A DNA stretch of 64,000 bases from Sediminibacterium sp. (GTDB taxonomy: Bacteria > Bacteroidota > Bacteroidia > Chitinophagales > Chitinophagaceae). The stretch is taken from the NCBI GenBank assembly GCA_007280515.1, contig QYPL01000014.1, positions 62,001 through 126,000 of the forward strand, written 5' to 3'. The first letter of the stretch is position 1. Every line of letters begins with the position of its first letter. The notes beneath the pieces are model-generated. The model ran no database searches. It was not told where the DNA came from and saw only the letters and a list, made by a program, of their open reading frames with translations. Positions 8,834-17,226 of this stretch are shown one piece after another. Both the position numbers and the translations under genes were made by a program.

Positions 8834-11272
8834 TTAGAAGGGTAGACCAATTCCAAATTGAACTGCGTAGTTATTTACTTTTACACCATTCGGTTTTACC
8901 TCGGCCCATTTCATATGCTGTAAGTCTAGCCAGCCCGCATTTTGAAGACGAGTGGGGTCCTTCATTTTAAGGGCTAAATCAACTCTTATAATAAAATAAT
9001 TGAAATCCATTCTTAGGCCTGTACCTACTGCAACAGCAATATCTTTGTATAATCTATCTAATTTAAAAACTGCTGAAGGATCTAGACCGGTTTCTCTAAT
9101 ATCCCAAATATTTCCAATATCTGTAAACACAGCCGAACCTATTTTATAAGAACCCCATTGAAATAAAGGGAAGCGATATTCTAAATTGGTTTCCAATTGG
9201 AAATCACCAAAGCGATCAAAGCTCTGGCTTTTAAAACTAGTATCATAAAACTGAGAACTACCAAGTCCCAATTGCCTTAAGCCCCAGGCGCGCATACTAT
9301 AGGGGCCACCTGCCGTAAATTGTTTAAAGAAAGGTAGTTGTCCTTTTAATTGAGGGTCATTGCTATAATTATTACCATAGCCACCTATAAAACGCCAAGC
9401 GAGTTCGGTGTATCGATACTTGTATAATTTTCTTAATTCTATTTCTGCTTTAATGTATCTGTATAAACTTGAAGATGCACCATTGAATAAACCTGCTAAG
9501 CCCCCTGCTTCCTCAATGCCTATTCTTAAATAATTATTTTGATTTGGATTTTTTAAAGATGTTCCAGTACTTAAATAATTAAAAGTTTGACTTACCACAT
9601 TGCCTTCGTTAAAAGAAGAACGTAAGAAGGGGTTCAATATTAATAAGCTATCTAGTTTAGAAAACTTGTTAAGATGATAAAGCTCAACATTGATAGGCTT
9701 ATAGGTTGAAACATTTTGAGCTCCATTTTTATTTTTCTTCAATTCATAACCCCAGTTGGTTGTAAAAGATTTTAGTTTATAATAATTTAACCTGTCAATA
9801 TAAGCACCATTCAAAGAAAAGGTTGTTCTGGTTTGATTGGTATAAGTGGTTTGTTTAGGAACAAATGGCATAATAAGATTAGGAAAACTATAAGTATGAC
9901 CTAGGTTGAATAGTAAGGTTTGCGTAAAATTATCTTTACCATTATTTACATTTAATTCAATTCCTGTTCTTGCGCTTGTTATTGAAGAGATTGATTTTTT
10001 TTGCACATTTCTATCGCGAAAAGTAAGGCTAGTAGAAAGTCCCAATAAATTACCTGAGACTAACTGGGAATTATTTTTACTACCTTCTATATCAAAATTA
10101 AAACTATGTCTTAAAGAGGGTGTTAAAAAATAATGTAAATAAATGCTATCATTTTGCAGGGTGGTTCTGGCATCCACTTGTTGCCATGCACCCAGGCTGC
10201 TAAATTTGTTGAGTGTTTGGTAGTATAAATTTTCATTAAAGAGGTCTCCTTTTTTTATAATGGATTGTTCTTCAAATAAAGTAGATTTAAATTTATACTG
10301 AGTATAAGTTTGTATAATATTTTTATAAGCTTCTTTTTGAGGTAGGCCTTTGGCTAATAGCGTATCGGGATTATCGGATAATTTTAAATCGGTATAAAAA
10401 ATTTGCTGACCGCTAGGGTATTGTTTAAACTCTTTATTACTCTTATTATTATTATTACTACTATTACTACTATTACTATTATTGCTAATGTTACTACTGT
10501 TATTGCGCAACTGAAAGCTAAGCTTCCAAAGTGGATGTTCCTTTTCTGTTTTTTGGGCAACTAGTACTTGATCTATTTGATCTAGTGGGTCTAGGCTTAA
10601 CTCCATTAATTGCTGATTCAGTGTATCTACTTCTGCAAATATTTTTTCTTTGGTAAAATAATAATATCCATTGGCTCTAAATAATTCAACAAGTCGGTCT
10701 AATTCATTATTGATAGATTCATTGGAATAGGCCATCCCTTTTTTAACGTAGGCAAAAGCAGCATTCTTGTTTGTAATGGATTGTAATAGGCTATCATTTA
10801 ATTCGTAGATTACAGAATCAATAAGCGTTTTTTTATTCAATTGAATTTGCATGGTTAGATGCGCCCTCCACTCGTCTTTAACGGTATCCACTTTTACAAT
10901 GGGAGTTACTATAGGATGGTTATAACCTTTAGTAGCTAAATAGTTTTTCATAAACTGGCTAGAAGGTTCCAATTTATCTTCTTGGTAGCGGAGTGGTTGT
11001 AGGAGGGTATTAAAAACTCCAAATTGGCGTACATGTTTGGCTTTTACGCTATCGTCCCAGTAATTAGAGAGTTCATTGGCAAGCCTTAGGGCTTCTATAT
11101 TGTTGTCGGCATCTTTAACAACTACTTTGTTGTCATAAACAAAGCTCATTTGCTTTGGATAGTCATGAATGACTGCTTTTTTCAAGTCTGCGCATGCATT
11201 TAATAAAAATAAAAGACCAAGAAGGTAAAATCTTGAGAAGAAACTAATATTTTTAAGCTTCCTTAATTGCAT
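8834..11272 (-). CDS. Omp85/TamA-like outer membrane assembly lipoprotein
   Basis: About 812 residues. An upstream ATG at 11299 is possible, but MQLRKLKN at 11272 gives a standard lipoprotein leader with the lipobox LLNAC at about residue 27, and avoids overlap with the divergent gene. Residues about 50-370 form the periplasmic POTRA-like portion, including a low-complexity Asn/Ser tract at 257-280; the rest is a barrel with the Omp85 features GGPYSMRAWGLRQLG (the xRGW-type loop region) and a C-terminal strand ending VQFGIGLPF. Family members insert or secrete proteins at the outer membrane (BamA/TamA relatives). The lipid anchor at the POTRA end is notable. Confidence 0.88.
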   Translation of the reverse strand: MQLRKLKNISFFSRFYLLGLLFLLNACADLKKAVIHDYPKQMSFVYDNKVVVKDADNNIEALRLANELSNYWDDSVKAKHVRQFGVFNTLLQPLRYQEDKLEPSSQFMKNYLATKGYNHPIVTPIVKVDTVKDEWRAHLTMQIQLNKKTLIDSVIYELNDSLLQSITNKNAAFAYVKKGMAYSNESINNELDRLVELFRANGYYYFTKEKIFAEVDTLNQQLMELSLDPLDQIDQVLVAQKTEKEHPLWKLSFQLRNNSSNISNNSNSSNSSNNNNKSNKEFKQYPSGQQIFYTDLKLSDNPDTLLAKGLPQKEAYKNIIQTYTQYKFKSTLFEEQSIIKKGDLFNENLYYQTLNKFSSLGAWQQVDARTTLQNDSIYLHYFLTPSLRHSFNFDIEGSKNNSQLVSGNLLGLSTSLTFRDRNVQKKSISSITSARTGIELNVNNGKDNFTQTLLFNLGHTYSFPNLIMPFVPKQTTYTNQTRTTFSLNGAYIDRLNYYKLKSFTTNWGYELKKNKNGAQNVSTYKPINVELYHLNKFSKLDSLLILNPFLRSSFNEGNVVSQTFNYLSTGTSLKNPNQNNYLRIGIEEAGGLAGLFNGASSSLYRYIKAEIELRKLYKYRYTELAWRFIGGYGNNYSNDPQLKGQLPFFKQFTAGGPYSMRAWGLRQLGLGSSQFYDTSFKSQSFDRFGDFQLETNLEYRFPLFQWGSYKIGSAVFTDIGNIWDIRETGLDPSAVFKLDRLYKDIAVAVGTGLRMDFNYFIIRVDLALKMKDPTRLQNAGWLDLQHMKWAEVKPNGVKVNNYAVQFGIGLPF
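10433..10504. repeat. Trinucleotide-rich Asn/Ser microsatellite inside Omp85 gene
   Basis: Seventy-two bases made almost only of AAT and AGT codons on the minus strand (TTA/TTG/CTA/CTG triplets on plus), encoding 24 residues of mainly Asn and Ser with two Lys and one Ile. It sits in the periplasmic part of the Omp85 protein. Length changes by whole triplets would keep the frame. Confidence 0.8.
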
Positions 11273-11276
11273 GTAA

Positions 11277-12017
11277 ATGATTAATAATAGTGAGCTCAAA
11301 TATATTCAATCTTTTGCCCATAAAAAACATTGGGCGGAAGAATCTGTATTTATAGTGGAAGGTCCTAAGTTGTTGGAGGAATTATTGGCTTCCCATTGGG
11401 TGGTTCGTAAAATTATGGCCCTTCCTGACTGGATTCAAGCACAGGGCCATTTGCCTTGCGAAGTAGTGGAAGTAGATGAAGTAATGTTAGGCAGATTAAG
11501 CCTACTACAAACGCCCAATAAGGTGATGGCTATTGTAGAAAAAAAGAAAGAAACGGCAGTAACAGATTTTAAAAATACATCCACCTTGTTATTAGACGGC
11601 ATACAGGATCCGGGTAATTTAGGTACTATTTTGCGCACAGCCGATTGGTTTGGAATTAAACAAATTGTAGTATCTGACGATACGGCTGGTTGGTATAATC
11701 CTAAAGTAATACAAAGCACCATGGGAAGTTGTTTTAGAGTAAATCTAAGTTCAATGGATCTTGAAACGCTTCTTCAAGCCAATGCAAAGTCTAAAAGTAA
11801 ATTACCTGTATATGGAGCTTTATTAAATGGGAAGTCAATGCATGAAACAAAATGGGATCCTGCAAATTTTATTTTAATAGGTAATGAATCAAAAGGTATT
11901 AGAGAAAACTTAATGTCCTTTATTTCGCATCCTATTTCTATTCCAAGAATAGGTGGGGCAGAATCATTGAATGCGGCAGTAGCAGCGGGAATTATTTTAT
12001 CCCATTTTAAGTCTTAG
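11277..12017 (+). CDS. TrmH/SpoU-family RNA 2'-O-methyltransferase
   Basis: A 246-residue SPOUT methyltransferase. Residues 1-90 are the RNA-binding substrate domain (ELKYIQSFAHKKH...VEGPKLLEELL). The catalytic SPOUT knot follows with motif 1 LLLDGIQDPGNLGTILRTADWFG, then IVSDDTAGWYNPKVIQSTMGS and the C-terminal ILIGNESKGI and SIPRIGGAESLNAAVAAGI motifs that bind SAM. It most likely methylates ribose in rRNA or tRNA; the exact site is not readable. The start at 11277 matches the usual N-terminus. It begins 4 bases from the start of the divergent Omp85 gene and its stop overlaps the stop of the convergent permease gene. Confidence 0.93.
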   Translation: MINNSELKYIQSFAHKKHWAEESVFIVEGPKLLEELLASHWVVRKIMALPDWIQAQGHLPCEVVEVDEVMLGRLSLLQTPNKVMAIVEKKKETAVTDFKNTSTLLLDGIQDPGNLGTILRTADWFGIKQIVVSDDTAGWYNPKVIQSTMGSCFRVNLSSMDLETLLQANAKSKSKLPVYGALLNGKSMHETKWDPANFILIGNESKGIRENLMSFISHPISIPRIGGAESLNAAVAAGIILSHFKS

Positions 12018-13204
12018 TCGAATTGTATGGCTTTGGCCGGAGAAATTTTCTTAATCCATAAAGTAGGAAGTAAGAAAGAGATATAACTTATAATGGCTGT
12101 GCCAATAAGCACACTTATAATTTGAACAGCATCTAATTTTATAGGTAATTCTTTGATAAAGTAGGCCGACTCGTCCATTTGTATCCAACCTGTTTTTTGT
12201 TGTAAGAAGGATAAGCCTAGTCCAATGAGGGCTCCTAGTAGTATGCCGGTCCAGCAAATAAAACTTGCTTGGTATAAAAATATTTTTCTAATTAAATGTT
12301 GAGAAGCCCCCAAGGCAGTGAGTGTACCTATCATGGTAATTCTTTCTAACATTAAAATAAATAAACAAGTAAGTAAATTGATAACAGCAATGATAAGCAT
12401 AATAGTAATGGTCACATTTCTATTAATGGTTTGTACACCTATCCAATCAAAAATTTGAGGGTAATAATTTTTGATGGAAGTAGCCACCCAATTTTCAGGA
12501 AGTATTTTTTGTAGGGCATCTGTGGTTGCATCAATGGAAGCATCTTCCTTTAATACAATAGAATAACCTTCTACTAATTTATTATTATTTAATTGTTGCA
12601 GTAGTTTTATATCAACTAAAACAAATTGGTTATCATATTCTTCAATACCTGAATGATAAATGCCCACTACTTTTAATTTTCTTTGCTGAACGGCTCCTGT
12701 ATTTAAAAAATACAGTCTCACTGTGGCACCCAATTGAATATTTAATTTAGTAGCAATATTATCTGAAATAATGAGTTCATTGAGTATGCTATCTTTTGCT
12801 GTGTTGGAAGTCCAGCCAGTTCCTTTTCTTAAAAAAGGAATTTCAGTTTGAGTAGGAAGTCCTCTTGCTACTACACCTTCAATGTCTTGTGCAAAAGAAA
12901 GTACGGTAGATTGTTGAATAAATGGAGTGATGGTTTTTACTGCAGGATTTTGTTGAAAGGCAGTAATGGTTTTACTATTTTGGTTGATGGGCTCTCCACT
13001 TACAGAAGCTACTCTAATATGTCCCCAGAATTGATATACTTTATTTGCAATGGTGGCCTGAAAACCGTTCACAATAGAAAAAGTAAGTAAGATAGCTGCC
13101 ACACTAATGGCAGTTGCGGCAATAGATAGCCTTACTATAAAGCGTGTATAATTTTTCTGTTTTTGAAAACTAATTCTTTTAGCTATTTCGAAGGCGGTAG
13201 ACAA
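12014..13204 (-). CDS. FtsX/LolC-LolE-type ABC transporter permease
   Basis: A 396-residue inner-membrane permease with the MacB/FtsX topology: one N-terminal membrane helix (residues about 23-45), a large periplasmic domain (about 46-255), and three C-terminal helices (about 265-290, 310-335, 360-385). Its N-terminus (AFEIAKRISFQKQKNYTRFIV) and overall length match the LolC/LolE group, which frees lipoproteins from the inner membrane. No ATPase gene is adjacent, so the partner would be encoded elsewhere. A TAGATTTG -7 box on the minus strand (13219-13226) lies just upstream. Its last bases overlap the convergent methyltransferase gene by 4. Confidence 0.9.
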   Translation of the reverse strand: MSTAFEIAKRISFQKQKNYTRFIVRLSIAATAISVAAILLTFSIVNGFQATIANKVYQFWGHIRVASVSGEPINQNSKTITAFQQNPAVKTITPFIQQSTVLSFAQDIEGVVARGLPTQTEIPFLRKGTGWTSNTAKDSILNELIISDNIATKLNIQLGATVRLYFLNTGAVQQRKLKVVGIYHSGIEEYDNQFVLVDIKLLQQLNNNKLVEGYSIVLKEDASIDATTDALQKILPENWVATSIKNYYPQIFDWIGVQTINRNVTITIMLIIAVINLLTCLFILMLERITMIGTLTALGASQHLIRKIFLYQASFICWTGILLGALIGLGLSFLQQKTGWIQMDESAYFIKELPIKLDAVQIISVLIGTAIISYISFLLPTLWIKKISPAKAIQFD

Positions 13205-13289
13205 TGCGTAATTTTTAACAAATCTAGTTTTTTCTATTTATAAATTAGGATTAAAAGGGTAGTTTCGTAGGGACTAAATACAGGGGGTC

Positions 13290-14567
13290 ATGTTTAAAAG
13301 ATACTTATGGTTGGCATTACTTATAGGGCTTCATATAGGCAAGGGCTATGGCCAATCTAATCCAGATAGTATATACCAAACTAATATACACACAGTTTTA
13401 ATTCATCCAATTAACAAGCCCTTAGCCATTCCAGTAATTTCTCTTGATGAGCCTTCATCTTTAGACATAAGCTTTGACGATTTTAAAACTGAATACCAAG
13501 ACTATTATTTTTCTGTAGAATTAAGAAATGCCGATTGGACAGCTGTTGAAATGTCTGCCTTTGATTATTTACAAGGCTTTAATGAAAATAAAATAAGTAA
13601 GTTTTCAGTATCATCGATTGCAACACAGGCTTATTATCATTACCAGTTTAATTTTCCCAATGCACAAGTGAGGCCAACGCAGTCTGGAAATTATATCCTA
13701 AAGGTTTTTAAAAATGGCAATGCCAATGAGCTTGTTTTTACAAGACGTTTTTTTGTAACAGAAAATCAGGTGGCAGTAGCTGCCACTGTGCAAGAACCTT
13801 TTGATGCTAAAATTTCTAAGACACATCAGAAAATTCAGTTTGTCTTAGATGTGAAAAAAATTCCTTTCTTTCAAACCGATCAACTCAACACAGTGGTTTT
13901 TCAAAACTATAGATACAATGATGCAGTTTCAATAGCCGCACCTACTTTTATTAGAGGAAACTTATTGGAATATAATAGCGAGGATCAATTCATTTTTGCA
14001 GCAGGGAAGGAAGCGAGATGGTTGGATTTGCAAAATCTAAGATTAAGATCAGATAGAATTGCCGATATAAATTCAAAAGAAAAAACAACTATTGTAAGCG
14101 TTAAACCCGATTTATCTAGAGCTAGTACTGCCTATTATACTTTCAACGACTTGAATGGAGGTTTTATGATTAGCAATACTGAATCATTGCAAAGTGAAAA
14201 TCAAAACGATTATGCTGCAGTAAATTTTACTTATTTGCCCAATGATAAAATTCCATTTAGGGGTCAAAAATTATATTTATCGGGGGCGCTAACTAATAAC
14301 ATAATAAACAAAGACGCGGAAATGATCTTCGACCCAACCTTGGGTTATTATAAAAAAACCTTGTTATTAAAGCAAGGATATTATAGTTATAATTATATAC
14401 TAAGAGATATGCAGGGAGTAAATCCTATAAACGATTTTACTGAAACAGAGGGCAATCACTGGGAGACGGAAAATAATTATTCAATTCTAGTTTATTACCG
14501 GCCTCCAGGCGCTAGACACGACCATATCATTGGTTTTAGCGCTGTCAATTCTAAGCAAAATTGGTAG
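13290..14567 (+). CDS. Type IX secretion plug protein (DUF5103 family)
   Basis: A 425-residue exported protein (signal peptide about 1-21, ending GYGQ). The N-terminal domain opens with IHTVLIHPINKPLAIPVISLDEPSSLDISFDD, the hallmark of the family first called DUF5103 and later named T9SS plug. The Flavobacterium Plug protein closes the periplasmic side of the SprA translocon channel of the type IX secretion system, so this protein probably has the same role. The C-terminal region around DKIPFRGQKLYLSGAL is the second domain. It is divergent from the permease gene. A weak -7-like box TAGTTTCG lies at 13260-13267. Confidence 0.85.
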   Translation: MFKRYLWLALLIGLHIGKGYGQSNPDSIYQTNIHTVLIHPINKPLAIPVISLDEPSSLDISFDDFKTEYQDYYFSVELRNADWTAVEMSAFDYLQGFNENKISKFSVSSIATQAYYHYQFNFPNAQVRPTQSGNYILKVFKNGNANELVFTRRFFVTENQVAVAATVQEPFDAKISKTHQKIQFVLDVKKIPFFQTDQLNTVVFQNYRYNDAVSIAAPTFIRGNLLEYNSEDQFIFAAGKEARWLDLQNLRLRSDRIADINSKEKTTIVSVKPDLSRASTAYYTFNDLNGGFMISNTESLQSENQNDYAAVNFTYLPNDKIPFRGQKLYLSGALTNNIINKDAEMIFDPTLGYYKKTLLLKQGYYSYNYILRDMQGVNPINDFTETEGNHWETENNYSILVYYRPPGARHDHIIGFSAVNSKQNW

Positions 14568-14587
14568 TAGTTTTTTTGCTATATTTG
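14561..14587 (+). promoter_or_regulatory. Promoter of the SRP RNA gene
   Basis: A TATATTTG -7 box (14580-14587) matches the Bacteroidota TAnnTTTG consensus and ends 4 bases before the first base of the SRP RNA. A TTG at 14561-14563 could be the -33 element although the 16-base spacer is slightly short. The promoter overlaps the last codons of the T9SS plug gene. Confidence 0.7.
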
Positions 14588-14591
14588 CAGC

Positions 14592-14685
14592 GGCAGGTCT
14601 TACACAACCAGCTCCTGTTCAAACTCCCCAGGGCAGGAATGCAGCAAGGATAGATGGTTGAGCGGTGTGATGTAAGTAGCCTGCC
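14592..14685 (+). ncRNA. ffs: Signal recognition particle RNA, small bacterial type
   Basis: About 94 nt. The 5' GGCAGG (14592-14597) pairs with 3' CCTGCC (14680-14685) to close the rod. The apical part shows the conserved SRP domain IV core: CCCCAGGGCAGGAATGCAGCAAGG, shown here in two parts as CCCCAGGGC and AGGAATGCAGCAAGG, with a GGAA tetraloop closed by C-A/U-G and the adjacent asymmetric loop that binds Ffh. A run of six T follows directly at 14687, fitting termination. It is the RNA scaffold for cotranslational membrane targeting. Confidence 0.93.
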
Positions 14686-14724
14686 ATTTTTTATTATTAT
14701 AGACAATTATTAAAAACAATTTGT

Positions 14725-15375
14725 ATGAAGTTTTACATTGACACAGGTAATTTAGCTCAAATTAAAGAAGCCAATGATTTAGGTATTTTAGATGGTGTAA
14801 CTACCAATCCTAGTTTAATGGCGCAAGTGGGTGTTAAAGGTGAGGCAGCCATTGCAGCACATTATAAAGCTATTTGCGAATTAGTAAATGGAGATATTAG
14901 TGCAGAAGTATTGTCTACCGATTTTGCTACGATGGTAGAAGAAGGTAAAAAATTAGCAGCTATTCATAAGAATATTGTAGTAAAAGTACCCATGATTAAA
15001 GATGGTATTAAAGCTATTAAGTGGTTTACCGATAATGGTATTCGTACCAATTGTACTTTAATTTTCTCTGCGGGTCAAGCCATTCTTGCAGCGAAGGCAG
15101 GTGCTACTTATGTTTCTCCATTTATTGGTAGAATTGACGATAGCTCTTGGGATGGAATGGAATTAATTAGTCAAATTAGACATATTTACGATGTACAGGG
15201 TTTCAAATCTCAAATATTAGCAGCCTCTATACGTAATGCTTTACATATTGTAAAAGCAGCAGAAGCAGGTGCCGATGTTTGCACTTGTCCTTTAGACTCC
15301 ATTTTAGGATTATTAAAACATCCTTTAACCGATATAGGCTTAGCCAAGTTCTTGGAAGACGCTAAGAAAATGTAA
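14725..15375 (+). CDS. fsa: Transaldolase-like fructose-6-phosphate aldolase
   Basis: A short (216-residue) transaldolase of the FSA/TalC type with a (beta/alpha)8 barrel. The N-terminus MKFYIDTGNLAQIKEANDLG, the TTNPSL motif (residues 26-31) and the Schiff-base lysine K87 in NIVVKVPM are all present, followed by the NCTLIFSAGQA strand and SPFIGRIDD. Members act either as transaldolase in the pentose phosphate pathway or as fructose-6-phosphate aldolase; sequence alone does not settle which, so the symbol is by family. It starts 40 bases after the SRP RNA and ends at a strong terminator. Confidence 0.93.
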   Translation: MKFYIDTGNLAQIKEANDLGILDGVTTNPSLMAQVGVKGEAAIAAHYKAICELVNGDISAEVLSTDFATMVEEGKKLAAIHKNIVVKVPMIKDGIKAIKWFTDNGIRTNCTLIFSAGQAILAAKAGATYVSPFIGRIDDSSWDGMELISQIRHIYDVQGFKSQILAASIRNALHIVKAAEAGADVCTCPLDSILGLLKHPLTDIGLAKFLEDAKKM

Positions 15376-15396
15376 GTATAATCACAATATTTTAGG

Positions 15397-15420
15397 AAGT
15401 CCCGATTTATCGGGACTTTT
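15397..15420 (+). terminator. Intrinsic terminator after the aldolase gene
   Basis: AAGTCCCGA (15397-15405), loop TTTA, TCGGGACTT (15410-15418) followed by a run of T to 15423. A strong GC-containing hairpin in AT-rich surroundings, 22 bases after the stop codon. Confidence 0.92.
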
Positions 15421-15523
15421 TTTATGAGTTTATTTTATTTATCTACATCTTAGAAAATCTCCGAACGTATAAGTTTTATCTGTTTTGCGGTTTATTCCCT
15501 TTTACTTTCTTCAATTTAGCTTG

Positions 15524-15579
15524 AATATTTTATTTATTAATGGTATATAATTATATATCTTTGTAAAATCAAGCTAAAT
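15524..15579. promoter_or_regulatory. Inverted-repeat operator framing the hicAB promoter
   Basis: ATTTAGCTTGA at 15524-15534 and its perfect reverse complement TCAAGCTAAAT at 15569-15579, 34 bases apart. The left arm contains the presumed -33 TTG; the right arm ends on the first two bases of the hicA start codon. A 14-base palindrome TATATAATTATATA (15544-15557) sits almost exactly at the centre. HicB here has a DNA-binding C-terminus, so this is the likely autoregulatory operator (inference). Confidence 0.7.
15531..15563 (+). promoter_or_regulatory. Promoter of hicAB
   Basis: TTG at 15531-15533, a 22-base spacer, and a perfect TATCTTTG -7 box at 15556-15563, 14 bases before the hicA ATG. 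Both elements lie inside the inverted-repeat operator. Confidence 0.72.
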
Positions 15580-15772
15580 GATAAAAAAGGTTAAGGAGAT
15601 GATTAAGATAATTGAACTTGATGGTTGGGTCTTATATGCTCAAAAAGGAAGCCATAAGCAATATAAGCATCCAATAAAGAAAGGGAGAGTCACAATTCCT
15701 GATCATGGTAAAAGTGAAGTATTAGAACATGTGATTGTGAAGTCAATTTTAAAACAAGCAGGTTTATTGTAA
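15578..15772 (+). CDS. hicA: HicA-type toxin, mRNA interferase
   Basis: A 64-residue protein of the YcfA/HicA family, a double-stranded-RNA-binding-like fold that cleaves mRNA when released from its antitoxin. The catalytic histidine is H26 in QKGSHKQYKHP, followed by the strand RVTIPDHGKSEV and the terminal helix IVKSILKQAGLL. Size and motif order are standard. It starts inside the right arm of the operator repeat, so HicB bound there would cover the start region. HicB follows after 17 bases. Confidence 0.92.
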   Translation: MIKKVKEMIKIIELDGWVLYAQKGSHKQYKHPIKKGRVTIPDHGKSEVLEHVIVKSILKQAGLL

Positions 15773-15789
15773 ACTATAATATTGCTATT

Positions 15790-16194
15790 ATGAAAAAAAA
15801 TATCGTTGAAATTTTCTTTGCTGTTAAAAATTTTTCAGCACATGTGCCATTACTGCCTGGTTGTATTTCTACTGGTAGGACACCCGATGATATAAAAGCT
15901 AAAATTCAAGAAGCCATTCAATTTCATTTGGAAGGCATTAAAGAAGATGGCGCAATGCCTCCTGTTTCTTTTAGAGGAAAGTACGAGTTGGTTTATAAAT
16001 TTGACACTCAAAGTTTACTAAAATACTACAAGAATGTAATTACCGGTTCGGCTTTAGAAAAGTATTCTGGAATAAATCAAAAGCAATTAAATCATTATGC
16101 CAATCTGCATCGTAAGCCTAGGGTAGAGCAAATAAATAAAATCAAATTAGCTTTTCATAATCTTGGTAAAGAGCTAATGTCAGTTGAATTATAA
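15790..16194 (+). CDS. hicB: HicB-type antitoxin with C-terminal helix-turn-helix
   Basis: A 134-residue antitoxin. Residues 1-75 are the degenerate RNase-H-like HicB domain (VEIFFAVKNFSAHVPLLPGCISTGRTPDDIKAKIQEAIQFHLEGI region), which blocks HicA. Residues about 90-134 form a Xre/Cro-like DNA-binding domain (GINQKQLNHYANLHRKPRVEQINKI), so the protein should repress its own operon. The gene order toxin first, antitoxin second is usual for hicAB. The stop overlaps the 3' end of the convergent oxidoreductase gene by 6 bases. Confidence 0.9.
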   Translation: MKKNIVEIFFAVKNFSAHVPLLPGCISTGRTPDDIKAKIQEAIQFHLEGIKEDGAMPPVSFRGKYELVYKFDTQSLLKYYKNVITGSALEKYSGINQKQLNHYANLHRKPRVEQINKIKLAFHNLGKELMSVEL

Positions 16195-17226
16195 TGCTAT
16201 TATTTTTCCTGCTGCAAAGCTTGCTCTTGCTGCCTCTAAGATGCATATAATGTCTGTACCATGTTTGGCTGTTGTAGGTACCACTTCATTATGGTTAATA
16301 GCCGCAGCCATTTTCTCATAAAAGGTTCCGTAATTACCTGCAAGACTAGGAATTATTTCTGTACTTATTTTACCTTCAATATCTGTACTTAATACGCCCC
16401 ATTTTTCTTTAGCTTCTACCCCCCAATTGGGGGTATTGGGTTTTTTACCTGCGAGTAAATCGTCTTCTTGTATATCGGCTCTTTGTTTAATAAAGCAACC
16501 CTTGGTACCATAAATTTTATAAGCAGGTAATTGTTGCATATATACCATACCACTGGTTAATAATATTCTGTGGTTAGGGTAGTAAAGTAGTAGTGTAAAA
16601 TAATCATCTACCTTACCTACTTTTCTAGTGGTTCTTATATCTGCAAAAACTGAAATAGGCATACCGCTTAATAGTAAGGCTTGGTCAATTAAGTGCGGGC
16701 CTAAATCGTATAATACCCCTGATCCTGGTGTATTGGTTTCCTTATGAACTTTAGGACTTAAGGTGGTTCTATATCTTTCAAAAGAAATTTGAATGTCTAA
16801 AAATGTTCCAATTTTATCTTCTGCAATTAATTTTTGTAGGGTTAAAAAGTCGGCGTCGTATCTTCTATTATGGTATACCGCTAATTTTAAATTTAATTTT
16901 TGCGCTAAAGCGTCTAGTTCGGCTGCTTCTTTTACAGTAATAGTAAATGCTTTTTCAGTCACCACATGTTTGCCTGCTAATAAGGCTTGTTTGGTATACG
17001 CGTAATGGGTATCGTTGGGGGTATTTACTACCACTAAATGAATAGAGGGGTCGTTTAAAATTTCTTCATAACTACCAAAGGATTTCGTCCCTGGATAAAT
17101 AGCTTGAATATTTTTCTGAGACCTTTCCCAGCAGCCCACTAAATTAAAATGAGGGTTGGTATCAATAAAAGGTGCATGGAATAGCTTTCCACTCATACCA
17201 AAGGAAACAAGCGCTGTGTTTATCAT
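16189..17226 (-). CDS. Gfo/Idh/MocA-family oxidoreductase
   Basis: A 345-residue NAD(P)-dependent dehydrogenase. N-terminal Rossmann fold (residues 1-125) with [18 protein letters not shown] as the nucleotide-binding turn; the usual EKP motif is EKA here (E91-K92-A93), keeping the catalytic lysine. The C-terminal alpha/beta domain has the [19 protein letters not shown] segment with the conserved DLGxHxxD substrate-site residues. Substrate is probably a sugar or cyclitol derivative but cannot be fixed from sequence. Its start overlaps the stop of the aconitase gene by 4 bases, so both should be translated from one mRNA. Confidence 0.93.
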   Translation of the reverse strand: MINTALVSFGMSGKLFHAPFIDTNPHFNLVGCWERSQKNIQAIYPGTKSFGSYEEILNDPSIHLVVVNTPNDTHYAYTKQALLAGKHVVTEKAFTITVKEAAELDALAQKLNLKLAVYHNRRYDADFLTLQKLIAEDKIGTFLDIQISFERYRTTLSPKVHKETNTPGSGVLYDLGPHLIDQALLLSGMPISVFADIRTTRKVGKVDDYFTLLLYYPNHRILLTSGMVYMQQLPAYKIYGTKGCFIKQRADIQEDDLLAGKKPNTPNWGVEAKEKWGVLSTDIEGKISTEIIPSLAGNYGTFYEKMAAAINHNEVVPTTAKHGTDIICILEAARASFAAGKIIAL

